Origin: RXOA01 sp964554715
GTDB taxonomy: Bacteria > Bipolaricaulota > Bipolaricaulia > UBA7950 > UBA9294
Length of the DNA stretch: 37,779 bases
Assembly (NCBI GenBank): GCA_964554715.1
Contig: CAZKPU010000009.1
Coordinates: 1 to 37,779, forward strand
Direction of reading: 5' to 3'
Made by a program: the position numbers and the translations under genes. Of the stretch, positions 8,648 through 15,885 are shown piece after piece. Positions within the stretch are counted from its first letter, which is position 1; every line of letters begins with the position of its first letter. Below the pieces are notes generated by a model. That model saw only the letters and a list, made by a program, of their open reading frames with translations. It did not search any database and was not told the DNA's origin.

Positions 8648-9406
8648 TTACCTCCTATCCACGAGGTCCCCGAGCGGGAACACTTCGGTCACGACATCGG
8701 CAAGGTGCTTGTTGGATGCAATCGGAGACATCCGCCAGTTGGTGGGACACGTGCTCAGCACCTCGACCAGCGAGTACCCCTTCCCGTTGACCTGGTTCTC
8801 GAAGGCTTTCTTGATCGCCTTCTCGGCGTCGAGGATGCGTCGCGTATCGAAAAGCGCCTGCCGGGTGATATACACCGGCGCATCCAGTTGGGCGATCATC
8901 TCCGAGAAGCGGATCGGATAGCCGAACAACGCGGGATCGCGGCCGTCCGGCGTGGTCGTCGTTTTCTGGTCCACGAGCGTCGTTGGGGCCATCTCCCCTC
9001 CCGTCATTCCGTAGACCTGGTTGTTCACGAAGATGACGGTGATGTTCTCGCCGCGGTTGGCGGCGTGAATCGACTCCGCAGTGCCGATGCTGGCGAAATC
9101 GCCGTCCCCCTGATACGCAAACACAATCAGATTCGGATCGGCGCGCTTCACCCCGGTGGCTACGGCGCTCGCGCGTCCGTGAGGGACCTGGATGGCGTCA
9201 CTGCGATACCACTTGTAGGCAAACACGGAGCAACCGACGGGAGCGATACAAACGGCCCGTTCGGCGATCTCCAATTCATCGAGCGTCTTGCCGATAATCC
9301 GCGTCAAAATCCCGTGATGGCATCCCGGGCAGTACGTGGATTTGGCGTCGGTAAGGCTCTGCGGCCGGGAGAAAACCTTCACCATGTTCTCGGTCTCAAC
9401 CTGCAT
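8648..9406 (-). CDS. korB: 2-oxoacid:ferredoxin oxidoreductase, beta subunit (TPP-binding)
   Basis: Carries the thiamine pyrophosphate site of the 2-oxoacid:ferredoxin oxidoreductase. In its 252 residues I see TYCPGCHHG (N-terminal cysteines of beta subunits), HGRASAVATGVK, and the TPP/Mg motif running from GDGDFASIG to NNQVYGMTGGE. The segment SLVEVLSTCPTNWRMSP at the C-terminal end resembles KorB proteins of 2-oxoglutarate and related oxidoreductases. The start at 9406 has GAGGTGAGG upstream and overlaps the end of korA by 11 bp, so translation is likely coupled. The product reduces ferredoxin with release of CO2 and an acyl-CoA. Confidence 0.92.
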   Translation of the reverse strand: MQVETENMVKVFSRPQSLTDAKSTYCPGCHHGILTRIIGKTLDELEIAERAVCIAPVGCSVFAYKWYRSDAIQVPHGRASAVATGVKRADPNLIVFAYQGDGDFASIGTAESIHAANRGENITVIFVNNQVYGMTGGEMAPTTLVDQKTTTTPDGRDPALFGYPIRFSEMIAQLDAPVYITRQALFDTRRILDAEKAIKKAFENQVNGKGYSLVEVLSTCPTNWRMSPIASNKHLADVVTEVFPLGDLVDRR

Positions 9407-10451
9407 GCTTCCTCACCTCGCTCAGGATCTCTCGCGGCGTGGGGACAACCCCGCCCATTTCGCCGTAGAACGGTGTCTTCGCTCGTTCGGCTACTGCCAA
9501 CCGGACGTCTTCCCACATCTGGCCGGCGCTCATCTCGACGGTGAGCACGGTGGGAACCCGCTCCGACAACCTGCGAAGCGGCGCATACGGGAACGGCCAA
9601 ACCGTAATCGGCCGGAACAATCCGACCTTGATCCCGTCCTCGCGCGCTTTGCGCACAACGGTCTTGGCAATGCGAGCCATCGTGCCGTGAGCGGCGATGA
9701 CAAGGTCGGCATCTTCGGTCAGGGTTTCTTCGTAGCGAACCTCTTCGGCCTCGATCTGCCGGTACTTCTCTTGCAGATGGAGGTTCATTTCTTTTAGAAC
9801 CTCGGGGTCCAGATCGAAGCTGAGAACGATATTCGGATCGCGCCCCGCAGCGCCGGTCGTTGCCCAGGGTTTGGCGGGGATCGTGCGGGGGTCGATCGCC
9901 TCCGGGAGTTCGACCGGTTCCATCATCTGACCCAAGAGCCCGTCCGCGAGGATCATCACCGGGGTTCGATAGTCGTCGGCCAATTCGAAGGCGAGCATCG
10001 TCAGCTCGGCGGCTTCGGGAACCGTGGACGGCGAGAGGACGATCATGTGATAGTCGCCGTGGCCCCCGCCCTTTGTCGCCTGGAAGTAGTCGCACTGCGA
10101 CGGAGCGATATCGCCGAGTCCGGGACCGCCGCGAACGACGTTCACGATGACCGCAGGAAGGTTGGATCCCGCAAGATAAGAGATCCCTTCCTGTTTCAGG
10201 CTGATCCCCGGCGAAGAGGAAGACGTCATCGTGCGAACGCCGACGGATGCTGCCCCGTACACCATGCTGATTGCGCCGATCTCGCTCTCGGCCTGCACGA
10301 ACGTCCTGCCGAGGCGCGGCATGTTCCGGGCCATGTGCTCGAGCAGTTCGGCCTGAGGCGTGATCGGGTAGGCGAAGTAGCACTGGCAGCCGGCACGGAT
10401 GGCCGCTTCAGCGATGACCTCGTTTCCCCTCAGAAGTACGCGCTTACCCAT
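9396..10451 (-). CDS. korA: 2-oxoacid:ferredoxin oxidoreductase, alpha subunit
   Basis: Alpha subunit containing the pyrimidine-binding and transketolase C-terminal-like domains, 351 residues. Motifs are GNEVIAEAAIRAGCQCYFAYPITPQ (KorA-type start), FVQAESEIGAISMVYGAASVG, TSSSSPGISLKQEG and the ending FRPITVWPFP. The YPITPQ and SSSSPG signatures separate this family from pyruvate:ferredoxin oxidoreductases that carry YPITPSS. The reading frame is open further upstream to 10550, but the ATG at 10451 with AGGAGGAGCA in front is the obvious start and leaves 14 bp after korD. The complex probably oxidises 2-oxoglutarate or a branched-chain 2-oxoacid, which is inference from family resemblance only. 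Confidence 0.92.
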   Translation of the reverse strand: MGKRVLLRGNEVIAEAAIRAGCQCYFAYPITPQAELLEHMARNMPRLGRTFVQAESEIGAISMVYGAASVGVRTMTSSSSPGISLKQEGISYLAGSNLPAVIVNVVRGGPGLGDIAPSQCDYFQATKGGGHGDYHMIVLSPSTVPEAAELTMLAFELADDYRTPVMILADGLLGQMMEPVELPEAIDPRTIPAKPWATTGAAGRDPNIVLSFDLDPEVLKEMNLHLQEKYRQIEAEEVRYEETLTEDADLVIAAHGTMARIAKTVVRKAREDGIKVGLFRPITVWPFPYAPLRRLSERVPTVLTVEMSAGQMWEDVRLAVAERAKTPFYGEMGGVVPTPREILSEVRKHAG

Positions 10452-10465
10452 TGCTCCTCCTTGAC

Positions 10466-10696
10466 CTAGGACTGAGCCGGAACCTTCTGGCGGTAGACTT
10501 CGATGGCGATGTCCGGGCACGTCATTGCGCAGAACGCGCACCCGACGCATGCAGAAGGACGTTCCATGTGAACAACGTTGTAGCCGGAGTGATTCAGCTC
10601 ACCCGAGAAGCCGAGCACCTGCTGTGGGCAGGCCGCGATGCAGAGCCCACAACCCTTGCACCGCTCCCTATCGATTCGAACCGTTCCTCTTGGCAT
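10466..10696 (-). CDS. korD: 2-oxoacid:ferredoxin oxidoreductase, delta subunit (2x[4Fe-4S])
   Basis: Small ferredoxin-like electron-transfer subunit of 76 residues. Two complete 4Fe-4S motifs are visible, CKGCGLCIAACP (starting at Cys13) and CVGCAFCAMTCP, each CxxCxxCxxxC-P. It accepts electrons from the TPP/Fe-S core and passes them to ferredoxin. It is the first kor gene in transcription order, and its start overlaps the end of the upstream S1-domain gene by 29 bp. That overlap ties the complex to the ribF-tsaB-rpmB transcript. Confidence 0.92.
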   Translation of the reverse strand: MPRGTVRIDRERCKGCGLCIAACPQQVLGFSGELNHSGYNVVHMERPSACVGCAFCAMTCPDIAIEVYRQKVPAQS

Positions 10697-11153
10697 GACG
10701 ACCCTCGTCCTCCCCTTTCGGATACAGCTCCTTGCTCAAGCGCTTGCTGCGGTGTCGACGCAGCCGCGTCAGATCGTGGTCCGCTTTCGACATCCAATGC
10801 TTGAGCCTCTCCTCGATGAACGGCTCGCAGGGATCGTCGCGGCGCTCGTGCGGTGTTTGAGGACACGGCGAATGGGACGTAAGCGCCTGATTTAGCTCTG
10901 TGAACCGTTGATCGAAAAGATCGTAATCCTTGGGCCGGTGCGCGGACAGCAACAGGACCCGCGCTTGTTGATCGACATCGTAGGCAAGGACCTTCACGCG
11001 GACACGATGTCCGACCTGAAGCAAAGAGAGATCCGCTGATGGATCTCTCTCGGCGACAACGGCAATCTGCCCGTTGGGCAAACGAACCCTGAAGCTGGAC
11101 GCATCCTGCTCGGTGATCTCACCGGGAACAATCCTACCGATCTCCAACACCAT
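10668..11153 (-). CDS. S1-domain RNA-binding protein, YabR/YugI-like
   Basis: Probable RNA- or ribosome-associated protein of 161 residues. Residues 1-75 look like an OB-fold S1 domain: EIGRIVPGEI, RVRLPNGQIAVV, LQVGHRVRVKVLAYD and ARVLLLSAHR follow the usual strand order. The C-terminal part FIEERLKHWMSKADHDL followed by TRLRRHRSKRL resembles the helical, basic tail of YabR/YugI-type S1 proteins (FEEKLKRFLK...L..L+RH). The charged tail is rich in Arg, Lys and His. It lies between rpmB and korD and overlaps korD by 29 bp. The upstream signal is weak (AAGGCG 4 nt before the ATG). The function is not established. Confidence 0.6.
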   Translation of the reverse strand: MVLEIGRIVPGEITEQDASSFRVRLPNGQIAVVAERDPSADLSLLQVGHRVRVKVLAYDVDQQARVLLLSAHRPKDYDLFDQRFTELNQALTSHSPCPQTPHERRDDPCEPFIEERLKHWMSKADHDLTRLRRHRSKRLSKELYPKGEDEGRHAKRNGSNR

Positions 11154-11202
11154 ACGTCGCCTTGGGTCCTTGCGCGTCTTGGTTCGACGCGGTTGGCTTC
11201 TT

Positions 11203-11394
11203 CTATCCTGCTTTGGTCACGCGTCCGGATTTAATGCAGCGCGTGCAAACGGAGATGTGCTTTCGTTTGCCATCGACAATTGCATGAACGCGCTGAATGT
11301 TCGGAGAACGAACTCGTCGCGTTTTCCTGTGAGAGTGGCTGATCGCGTTTCCCGCCACTGGTCTCTTTCCGCAGATCTCACATACCCTGGCCAT
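11203..11394 (-). CDS. rpmB: 50S ribosomal protein L28
   Basis: Structural protein of the large ribosomal subunit, 63 residues. MARVCEICGKRP, GNAISHSHRKTRR and the basic centre are diagnostic of L28. The two pairs CEIC and CTRC make it the zinc-binding version. GAGGTG sits 6 nt before the ATG. It follows tsaB by 9 bp on the same strand and precedes the S1-domain gene. Confidence 0.95.
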   Translation of the reverse strand: MARVCEICGKRPVAGNAISHSHRKTRRVRSPNIQRVHAIVDGKRKHISVCTRCIKSGRVTKAG

Positions 11395-11403
11395 CGGTTC
11401 ACC

Positions 11404-12117
11404 TCATGAAGACTTGATCAGTATCGGTTCTACGTATGCCGGCTCGGCCGACATGATTTCATCCCCTGCGTACAGCTTTTGACCCAACACCGCAATCGAC
11501 GATGCGGATGCCGTCGCTGCGTCTTCCGATGCAAGCTCGAGAGACGCAGTCTTTGCTGTTGCTCCATCGTTCGCGAGCTCCAGAAGCTCTTCCCGGAGCC
11601 GGTTGACACCGCTTCCCCCGATCGTTACGGGGCGGGACCGCTTCGCGATGCGGGCCATCAACTGCTCACGTGTCACCATCTGGGTCGGCCCTAAGCCGCG
11701 TCCATCATTGTACCATCGGACATAGTACAGATCGCGACGGCTGTGCACCGCGATGCATGTCCGCCCGACGAGACCGGTTCGCAGCAGGTAGGCCTCCATT
11801 CCGTCGACACCCACAAGCGGGACGCCGAGTGATTGGCACAGACCTTGTCCGGTCGCGAACCCGATCCGAAGCCCGGTGAACGAACCCGGGCCCTTGTTCA
11901 CGCAAACCAACTCGATCCGGGTCTTGCTCAACCCGTTTGCGTCCAGGAGGTCGACGATCGTCGGCAGAAGCTGCTCAGCATGACAGAGACGCTTCGACAT
12001 CGATCGTTCGGAGAGGGTTTCCGTTTCCCGAACCAATGCGACGCTTCCGAATTCTGCCGCTGTGTCGATTCCTACCGCCAACATCCCATGGGAATGGTAA
12101 GAGCCGGAGCGAGCCAT
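11404..12117 (-). CDS. tsaB: tRNA t6A biosynthesis protein TsaB
   Basis: Partner of TsaD in forming N6-threonylcarbamoyladenosine at position 37 of ANN-decoding tRNAs. Motifs are LAVGIDTAAEFGSVAL (ASKHA-fold start), HAEQLLP (typical HSE/HAE-LLP segment) and NKGPGSFTGLRIGFATGQGL, the TsaB signature. The frame is open to 12300 but the extra residues are not TsaB-like. I chose the ATG at 12117 because it follows the ribF stop with one base between (TGA-A-ATG), suggesting re-initiation. The ATG at 12084 (MLAVGIDT) matches the usual family start equally well. Length from 12117 is 237 residues. Confidence 0.88.
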   Translation of the reverse strand: MARSGSYHSHGMLAVGIDTAAEFGSVALVRETETLSERSMSKRLCHAEQLLPTIVDLLDANGLSKTRIELVCVNKGPGSFTGLRIGFATGQGLCQSLGVPLVGVDGMEAYLLRTGLVGRTCIAVHSRRDLYYVRWYNDGRGLGPTQMVTREQLMARIAKRSRPVTIGGSGVNRLREELLELANDGATAKTASLELASEDAATASASSIAVLGQKLYAGDEIMSAEPAYVEPILIKSS

Positions 12118-12118
12118 T

Positions 12119-13036
12119 TCAACCGAGCACGGACCGAGGCGGTCGAAAAGGAGGATCAAGCACCTGTTCGATACCCGCAAGATCTGCTCGGATCTGTTGT
12201 TGGAGAGCTTGCTGAGAAGAGAACCGGTGATCGGGGCGTATCCGTGATATGAGATGAGCTTCGATGAAAGGAGGGCAGAGCGTTGGCGGAACGATCCCAA
12301 GCAGATGAACCTCGAACCTTCTGTCGGCTTTCCGGAACGTCGGGCGCGATCCTACGTAAGCCGCCGCCGGGAACCCTCGACCGGCGGCGAAGCACCAGGA
12401 AGCGTAGACTCCATCCGGAGGAAGCAACGTTTCCTCGGAGATGCGGAGGTTGATCGTCGGCGTTCCGAGTTGCTGCCCGATCCCGTCGCCTCGGTCAACC
12501 GGTCCCGCGTAAACAGGGAACCGCCCGAGCAACGCAGAGGCTTCTTCGATCCGTCCCTTCCGTAAACACGTGCGGATCCGGCTGCTACTGATCGGTTCTT
12601 TCTCCAGACACACGGCGGGAACCGATACCACATCGCCTGTTGGCAGCATCCTGCGCAGCGCTCCGACATCTCCCGTACGCGCAGCTCCGAAGCGGAAATC
12701 ATCCCCAACGATGACCGTGGCTGCATGGAGCTTGCCGACAAGGATCCGTAGAACGAATGTCTCCGGGTCGAGACCTCGGACAGAGGAGAACGGAACGGAG
12801 ACGACCTGGTTCACCGTCTGCCGAAGGAGCGAGGACTTGATCGCGGTCGGAGAAAGGATGCATCCCGGCCGTGAGGAGGCGCCATCCGGAGATGTAAGAC
12901 ATCTTGGAGGAATGTCGAACGTGAAGGCGACAGGTTTCAGGTTCTGCCGCTCGGCCCTTCGCCGGGTCTCGGCGAGCACCGCTTGATGCCCGAGGTGAAC
13001 GCCGTCGAAGTTGCCGATCGCCACAGCCGTGTCCAT
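12119..13036 (-). CDS. ribF: Bifunctional riboflavin kinase/FAD synthetase
   Basis: Converts riboflavin to FMN and then FAD. The N-terminal adenylyltransferase domain begins AVAIGNFDGVHLGHQAVL (HxGH nucleotidyltransferase signature) and includes VGDDFRFG. The C-terminal kinase domain shows GDGIGQQLGTPTINL (family consensus GRxLGFPTAN) and PPDGVYASW. Length is 305 residues, the normal size. The ATG at 13036 has AGGAGGG 6 nt upstream. The open frame before it (to 13174) overlaps the divergent ruvB region and is not part of the protein. Gln-Gln in the kinase glycine-rich motif is a mild deviation from the consensus. Confidence 0.92.
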   Translation of the reverse strand: MDTAVAIGNFDGVHLGHQAVLAETRRRAERQNLKPVAFTFDIPPRCLTSPDGASSRPGCILSPTAIKSSLLRQTVNQVVSVPFSSVRGLDPETFVLRILVGKLHAATVIVGDDFRFGAARTGDVGALRRMLPTGDVVSVPAVCLEKEPISSSRIRTCLRKGRIEEASALLGRFPVYAGPVDRGDGIGQQLGTPTINLRISEETLLPPDGVYASWCFAAGRGFPAAAYVGSRPTFRKADRRFEVHLLGIVPPTLCPPFIEAHLISRIRPDHRFSSQQALQQQIRADLAGIEQVLDPPFRPPRSVLG

Positions 13037-13105
13037 GATTCCCTCCTGTTCGCACTCCGCCGATATGGTACCGGATCCTCGCGCGCTCGCCCCCGGGGCG
13101 GCCAT

Positions 13106-13135
13106 TTGATCACGTGGGATCCGGAGCGTTACAAT
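13106..13135 (+). promoter_or_regulatory. ruvB promoter, leaderless type
   Basis: TTGATC at 13106-13111, an 18-bp spacer, then TACAAT at 13130-13135. The -10 box runs into the first possible ATG (13134) and ends 10 nt before the second ATG (13146). Transcription should begin about 7 nt after the box, leaving a leader of only a few bases. Confidence 0.55.
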
Positions 13136-13145
13136 GCTCCAGCCG

Positions 13146-14192
13146 ATGCGAGACGAACGAATTGCCGATCCCAATTATCATCTTGAGGATGCATCCGAAG
13201 ACGAGATTCTGATGAATCTTCGTCCGGCACGGCTTGACGAGTTTGTCGGACAGGAGGACATCCGCGAGAAGCTTGGGATCTATGTTCGTGCCGCTCAGAA
13301 GCGGGGAGAGCATCTCGATCATGTCTTGCTGTATTCACCGCCGGGATTGGGCAAGACAACCTTGGCTCACATCATTGCCGCGGAAATGGGTGTCAACATC
13401 CGGGTTACGTCCGGCCCTGCCATCGACAAGGCGGGCGATCTTGCGGCGATCCTGACCAACCTCCAGCCGTGCGATGTGCTGTTCATCGATGAGATTCATC
13501 GATTGCGCCGCAACGTCGAGGAGATCCTGTATCCGGCGATGGAAGACGCGAAGATCGACATTATCCTCGGAGAAGGTCCCAACGCTCAGTCGCTGAGAAT
13601 CGACCTACCGCCGTTCACGCTGATCGGTGCGACCACACGGTCCGGGTTGATCTCCGCGCCGTTGCGGGATCGTTTCGAAGTGATCTTCCGCTTGAACTTC
13701 TACCGCGACGTAGAACTGGCTGCGATCATCCGGCGTGCCGGCAAGCTCCTTGACGTAGACGTCACGGAAGAGGGCGCGCTCGAGTTGGCGGGGCGGGCAA
13801 GAGGAACACCACGGATCGCCAACCGGTTGCTCAAGAGGACACGTGACTACGCGCAGGTCAAAGGCGAGGGGATGATCGACGCCGACATCGCCCGCCGTGC
13901 CTTGGATATGCTGGAAATCGACCGCCGGGGCCTGGATCAGTTGGATCGGGCCGTGCTTGGAGCGCTCGTCCGCAAGTTCGGAGGGGGGCCGGTCGGCCTG
14001 GATACGTTGGCAGCGGCTTTGGCCGAAGAGAAGGACACATTGACCGATGTGGTCGAACCGTTCTTGATTCAGTGCGGCTTCATCCAGCGGACGCCTCAAG
14101 GGAGGATCGCCACCGAACAAGGATACGCACATCTAGGGACCGAGTCGCCCCGGGCCGGTACGGACAAGGACTCGCTCTTCGGTGATCTCTAG
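13146..14192 (+). CDS. ruvB: Holliday junction branch migration ATPase RuvB
   Basis: Hexameric AAA+ motor that drives Holliday junction migration with RuvA. Motifs are LRPARLDEFVGQEDIREKL, Walker A YSPPGLGKTTLAH, Walker B LFIDEIHRL, GATTRSGLISAPLRDRF (sensor region) and the winged-helix end FGGGPVGLDTLAAAL. An ATG 12 nt upstream (13134) has GGAG in front but overlaps the -10 box TACAAT. If that promoter is used, the protein starts at 13146 (348 residues). ruvA and ruvC are not in the window. The gene is divergent from ribF, and its stop overlaps the convergent phosphatidyltransferase gene by 4 bp. Confidence 0.95.
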   Translation: MRDERIADPNYHLEDASEDEILMNLRPARLDEFVGQEDIREKLGIYVRAAQKRGEHLDHVLLYSPPGLGKTTLAHIIAAEMGVNIRVTSGPAIDKAGDLAAILTNLQPCDVLFIDEIHRLRRNVEEILYPAMEDAKIDIILGEGPNAQSLRIDLPPFTLIGATTRSGLISAPLRDRFEVIFRLNFYRDVELAAIIRRAGKLLDVDVTEEGALELAGRARGTPRIANRLLKRTRDYAQVKGEGMIDADIARRALDMLEIDRRGLDQLDRAVLGALVRKFGGGPVGLDTLAAALAEEKDTLTDVVEPFLIQCGFIQRTPQGRIATEQGYAHLGTESPRAGTDKDSLFGDL

Positions 14193-14710
14193 CGTTTCGC
14201 CAATTGGCGGGCGTTCTCGATGAACTCGAGCACGACGCCCTTGAACCGCTTCCAATCCAGAAGCAACGCCAGGACAATCCAGCCCAGAAACCAGAATCCG
14301 ATCCTGCGGTCGTGCACGAACGCGAAGTACAGCGGTGCGGCGACCCACACCACGGCGAACGTCATCGTGACCATCTTCGAGCGGAAGATCACGATGAACA
14401 CGGAAGCGACCGCAATGTAGATCGCAGCGACAGTGAACGGGACGAACCGGGCCATGACAAGGTAGAAGACGCTTCCGAGGACCATCAGCATATCGAACAT
14501 GAAGTCATGGTCCCCGATCCATGTCGAGGGCTTCTGAATGTGGCGCGCGACGCGCCCGTCGAAAATGTCCGTTGTCCATCCGATCATCGTCAGAACGACG
14601 ACGATCCTCAGCGCCTCCGGGCCAACGAACCCTAGTGCAACCATCGCCAAGGCTATGAACCCCCGCGATGCGGTCAGTATGTCTGGCAGCCTCTGCATCT
14701 CACTCCCCAT
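14189..14710 (-). CDS. CDP-alcohol phosphatidyltransferase family membrane protein
   Basis: Membrane enzyme that exchanges CMP on a CDP-activated lipid or alcohol for an alcohol head group. The catalytic signature D-x2-D-G-x2-A-R is present as DIFDGRVAR, followed by IGDHDFMFD, which supplies the remaining two metal-binding aspartates with the Gly shifted by one relative to the consensus. Several hydrophobic segments surround it, in line with the six-helix fold. At 173 residues it is short but within range. A promoter with TACAAT 8 nt upstream favours the ATG at 14710. A second ATG at 14698 has GGGGAG in front. The substrate (phosphatidylglycerophosphate synthase or other) cannot be assigned. 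Confidence 0.75.
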   Translation of the reverse strand: MGSEMQRLPDILTASRGFIALAMVALGFVGPEALRIVVVLTMIGWTTDIFDGRVARHIQKPSTWIGDHDFMFDMLMVLGSVFYLVMARFVPFTVAAIYIAVASVFIVIFRSKMVTMTFAVVWVAAPLYFAFVHDRRIGFWFLGWIVLALLLDWKRFKGVVLEFIENARQLAKR

Positions 14711-14718
14711 CCAGCGTT

Positions 14719-14747
14719 ATTGTAGACCGGGAGGCAACGGCGGACAA
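14719..14747 (-). promoter_or_regulatory. Promoter of phosphatidyltransferase gene, leaderless type
   Basis: Read on the minus strand: TTGTCC (14742-14747), 17-bp spacer, TACAAT (14719-14724), then 8 nt to the ATG at 14710. The mRNA should begin at or next to the start codon. Confidence 0.6.
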
Positions 14748-14773
14748 GCCAAGCGGCTCGCCCGCCGCAGGTG

Positions 14774-14893
14774 CTATTTCGGCGGTCGGATGCTGACCGG
14801 AGAAGCAAGAATCTCGGCCAAGACAACAGCACTGCGCGGATCGCGCCTCAGGATGTCCAACAACCGCTCACGGGGGCTCAGCGGCTCGCTCAT
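14774..14893 (-). CDS. Possible 39-residue protein overlapping floA
   Basis: Small open frame that begins within the ATGA overlap at the floA stop, the same 4-bp junction used between nfeD and floA. The peptide starts MSEPLSPRERLLDILRRDP and ends VSIRPPK. The middle reads as one amphipathic helix (LLDILRRDPRSAVVLAEIL). I do not recognise a family. Support is the translational-coupling overlap, the position as third gene of the nfeD-floA operon and the ordered helical composition. Its shortness means it could be chance. Confidence 0.4.
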   Translation of the reverse strand: MSEPLSPRERLLDILRRDPRSAVVLAEILASPVSIRPPK

Positions 14894-15885
14894 GTCAATC
14901 CTTCCGATGCGGCCGATCCGCGGTCCTTATCCTGCTTCGAGAACTCCTCTCTCATGCTCGTGTCGGCTTGGACGTTCTGCATGCGGTAGAAGTCCATGAC
15001 GCCCAGATGCCCGCTGCGGAAGGCCTCGGAGATCGCGCGCGGGACCTCCGCTTCCGCCTCGACCACCGCTGCGCGGCGTTCCTCGACCAGCGCCCGCATC
15101 TCCTGTTCACGGGCAACGGCCATCGCCCTGCGCTCTTCGGCCTTGGCTCGTCCCACCTTGAGATCCGCCTCGGCTTGGTCGGTCTGCAATTGAGCGCCGA
15201 TGTTCTTGCCGACATCGACATCGGCGATGTCGATGGATAGAAGTTCGAACGCCGTTCCCGCATCGAGGCCCTTGTTCAGGACAAGCCGAGAGATGGAATC
15301 GGGGTTCTCGAGAACCTCTTTGTGGGACGATGCCGATCCGATGGCGGAGACGATCCCTTCGCCGACACGGGCGATGATGGTTTCCTCCGTTGCACCGCCG
15401 ACGAGGCGCTCGATGTTCGCCCGGACGGTCACACGCGCTGTCGCGTACAGCTGGATCCCGTCCTTGGCAACGGCGCCGATTTTGGGTGTCTCGATGACCC
15501 GCGGGTTCACCGACATGGCGACGGCGTCATATACGTCACGCCCTGCCAGATCGATCGCCGCAGCACGCTGGAAGCCAAGTTCGATGTTTGCCTTGTCGGA
15601 AGAAATCAACGCACGGACGAGACGGTCGACGTTCCCTCCCGCGAGGAAGTGGGCTTCAAGATCCGACACGGTGGGCCGGAGGCCCGCCTTCCAGGCGGCG
15701 ATCATCGGCCCGATGACTCTGTGGGGATTGACCTTTCGCAGGCGCATACCGATTAACGTCATCGGCCCGATCGGCACACCGGCAGCGAGTGCCGAAATCC
15801 AGAGCGCGATCGGGACGAAGTAGAAGAACAACCACAGGAGCAAAAGAACAACAGCTGCTAGAACGATCATTCCGACGGTATTCAC
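14890..15885 (-). CDS. floA: Flotillin-like protein FloA
   Basis: Membrane scaffold protein of bacterial functional microdomains, 331 residues. A strongly hydrophobic N-terminal hairpin (VLLLLWLFFYFVPIALWISAL) anchors it. The SPFH/flotillin core follows (RVIGPMIAAWKAGL, VNPRVIETPKIGAVAKDGIQ, ATARVTVRANIERLVGGA), then an Ala/Glu-rich coiled-coil (EADLKVGRAKAEERRAMAVA). Start and stop are in ATGA overlaps with nfeD upstream and a tiny ORF downstream. Adjacent NfeD-type and FloA proteins are a known conserved pair in Bacteria. Confidence 0.93.
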   Translation of the reverse strand: MNTVGMIVLAAVVLLLLWLFFYFVPIALWISALAAGVPIGPMTLIGMRLRKVNPHRVIGPMIAAWKAGLRPTVSDLEAHFLAGGNVDRLVRALISSDKANIELGFQRAAAIDLAGRDVYDAVAMSVNPRVIETPKIGAVAKDGIQLYATARVTVRANIERLVGGATEETIIARVGEGIVSAIGSASSHKEVLENPDSISRLVLNKGLDAGTAFELLSIDIADVDVGKNIGAQLQTDQAEADLKVGRAKAEERRAMAVAREQEMRALVEERRAAVVEAEAEVPRAISEAFRSGHLGVMDFYRMQNVQADTSMREEFSKQDKDRGSAASEGLT

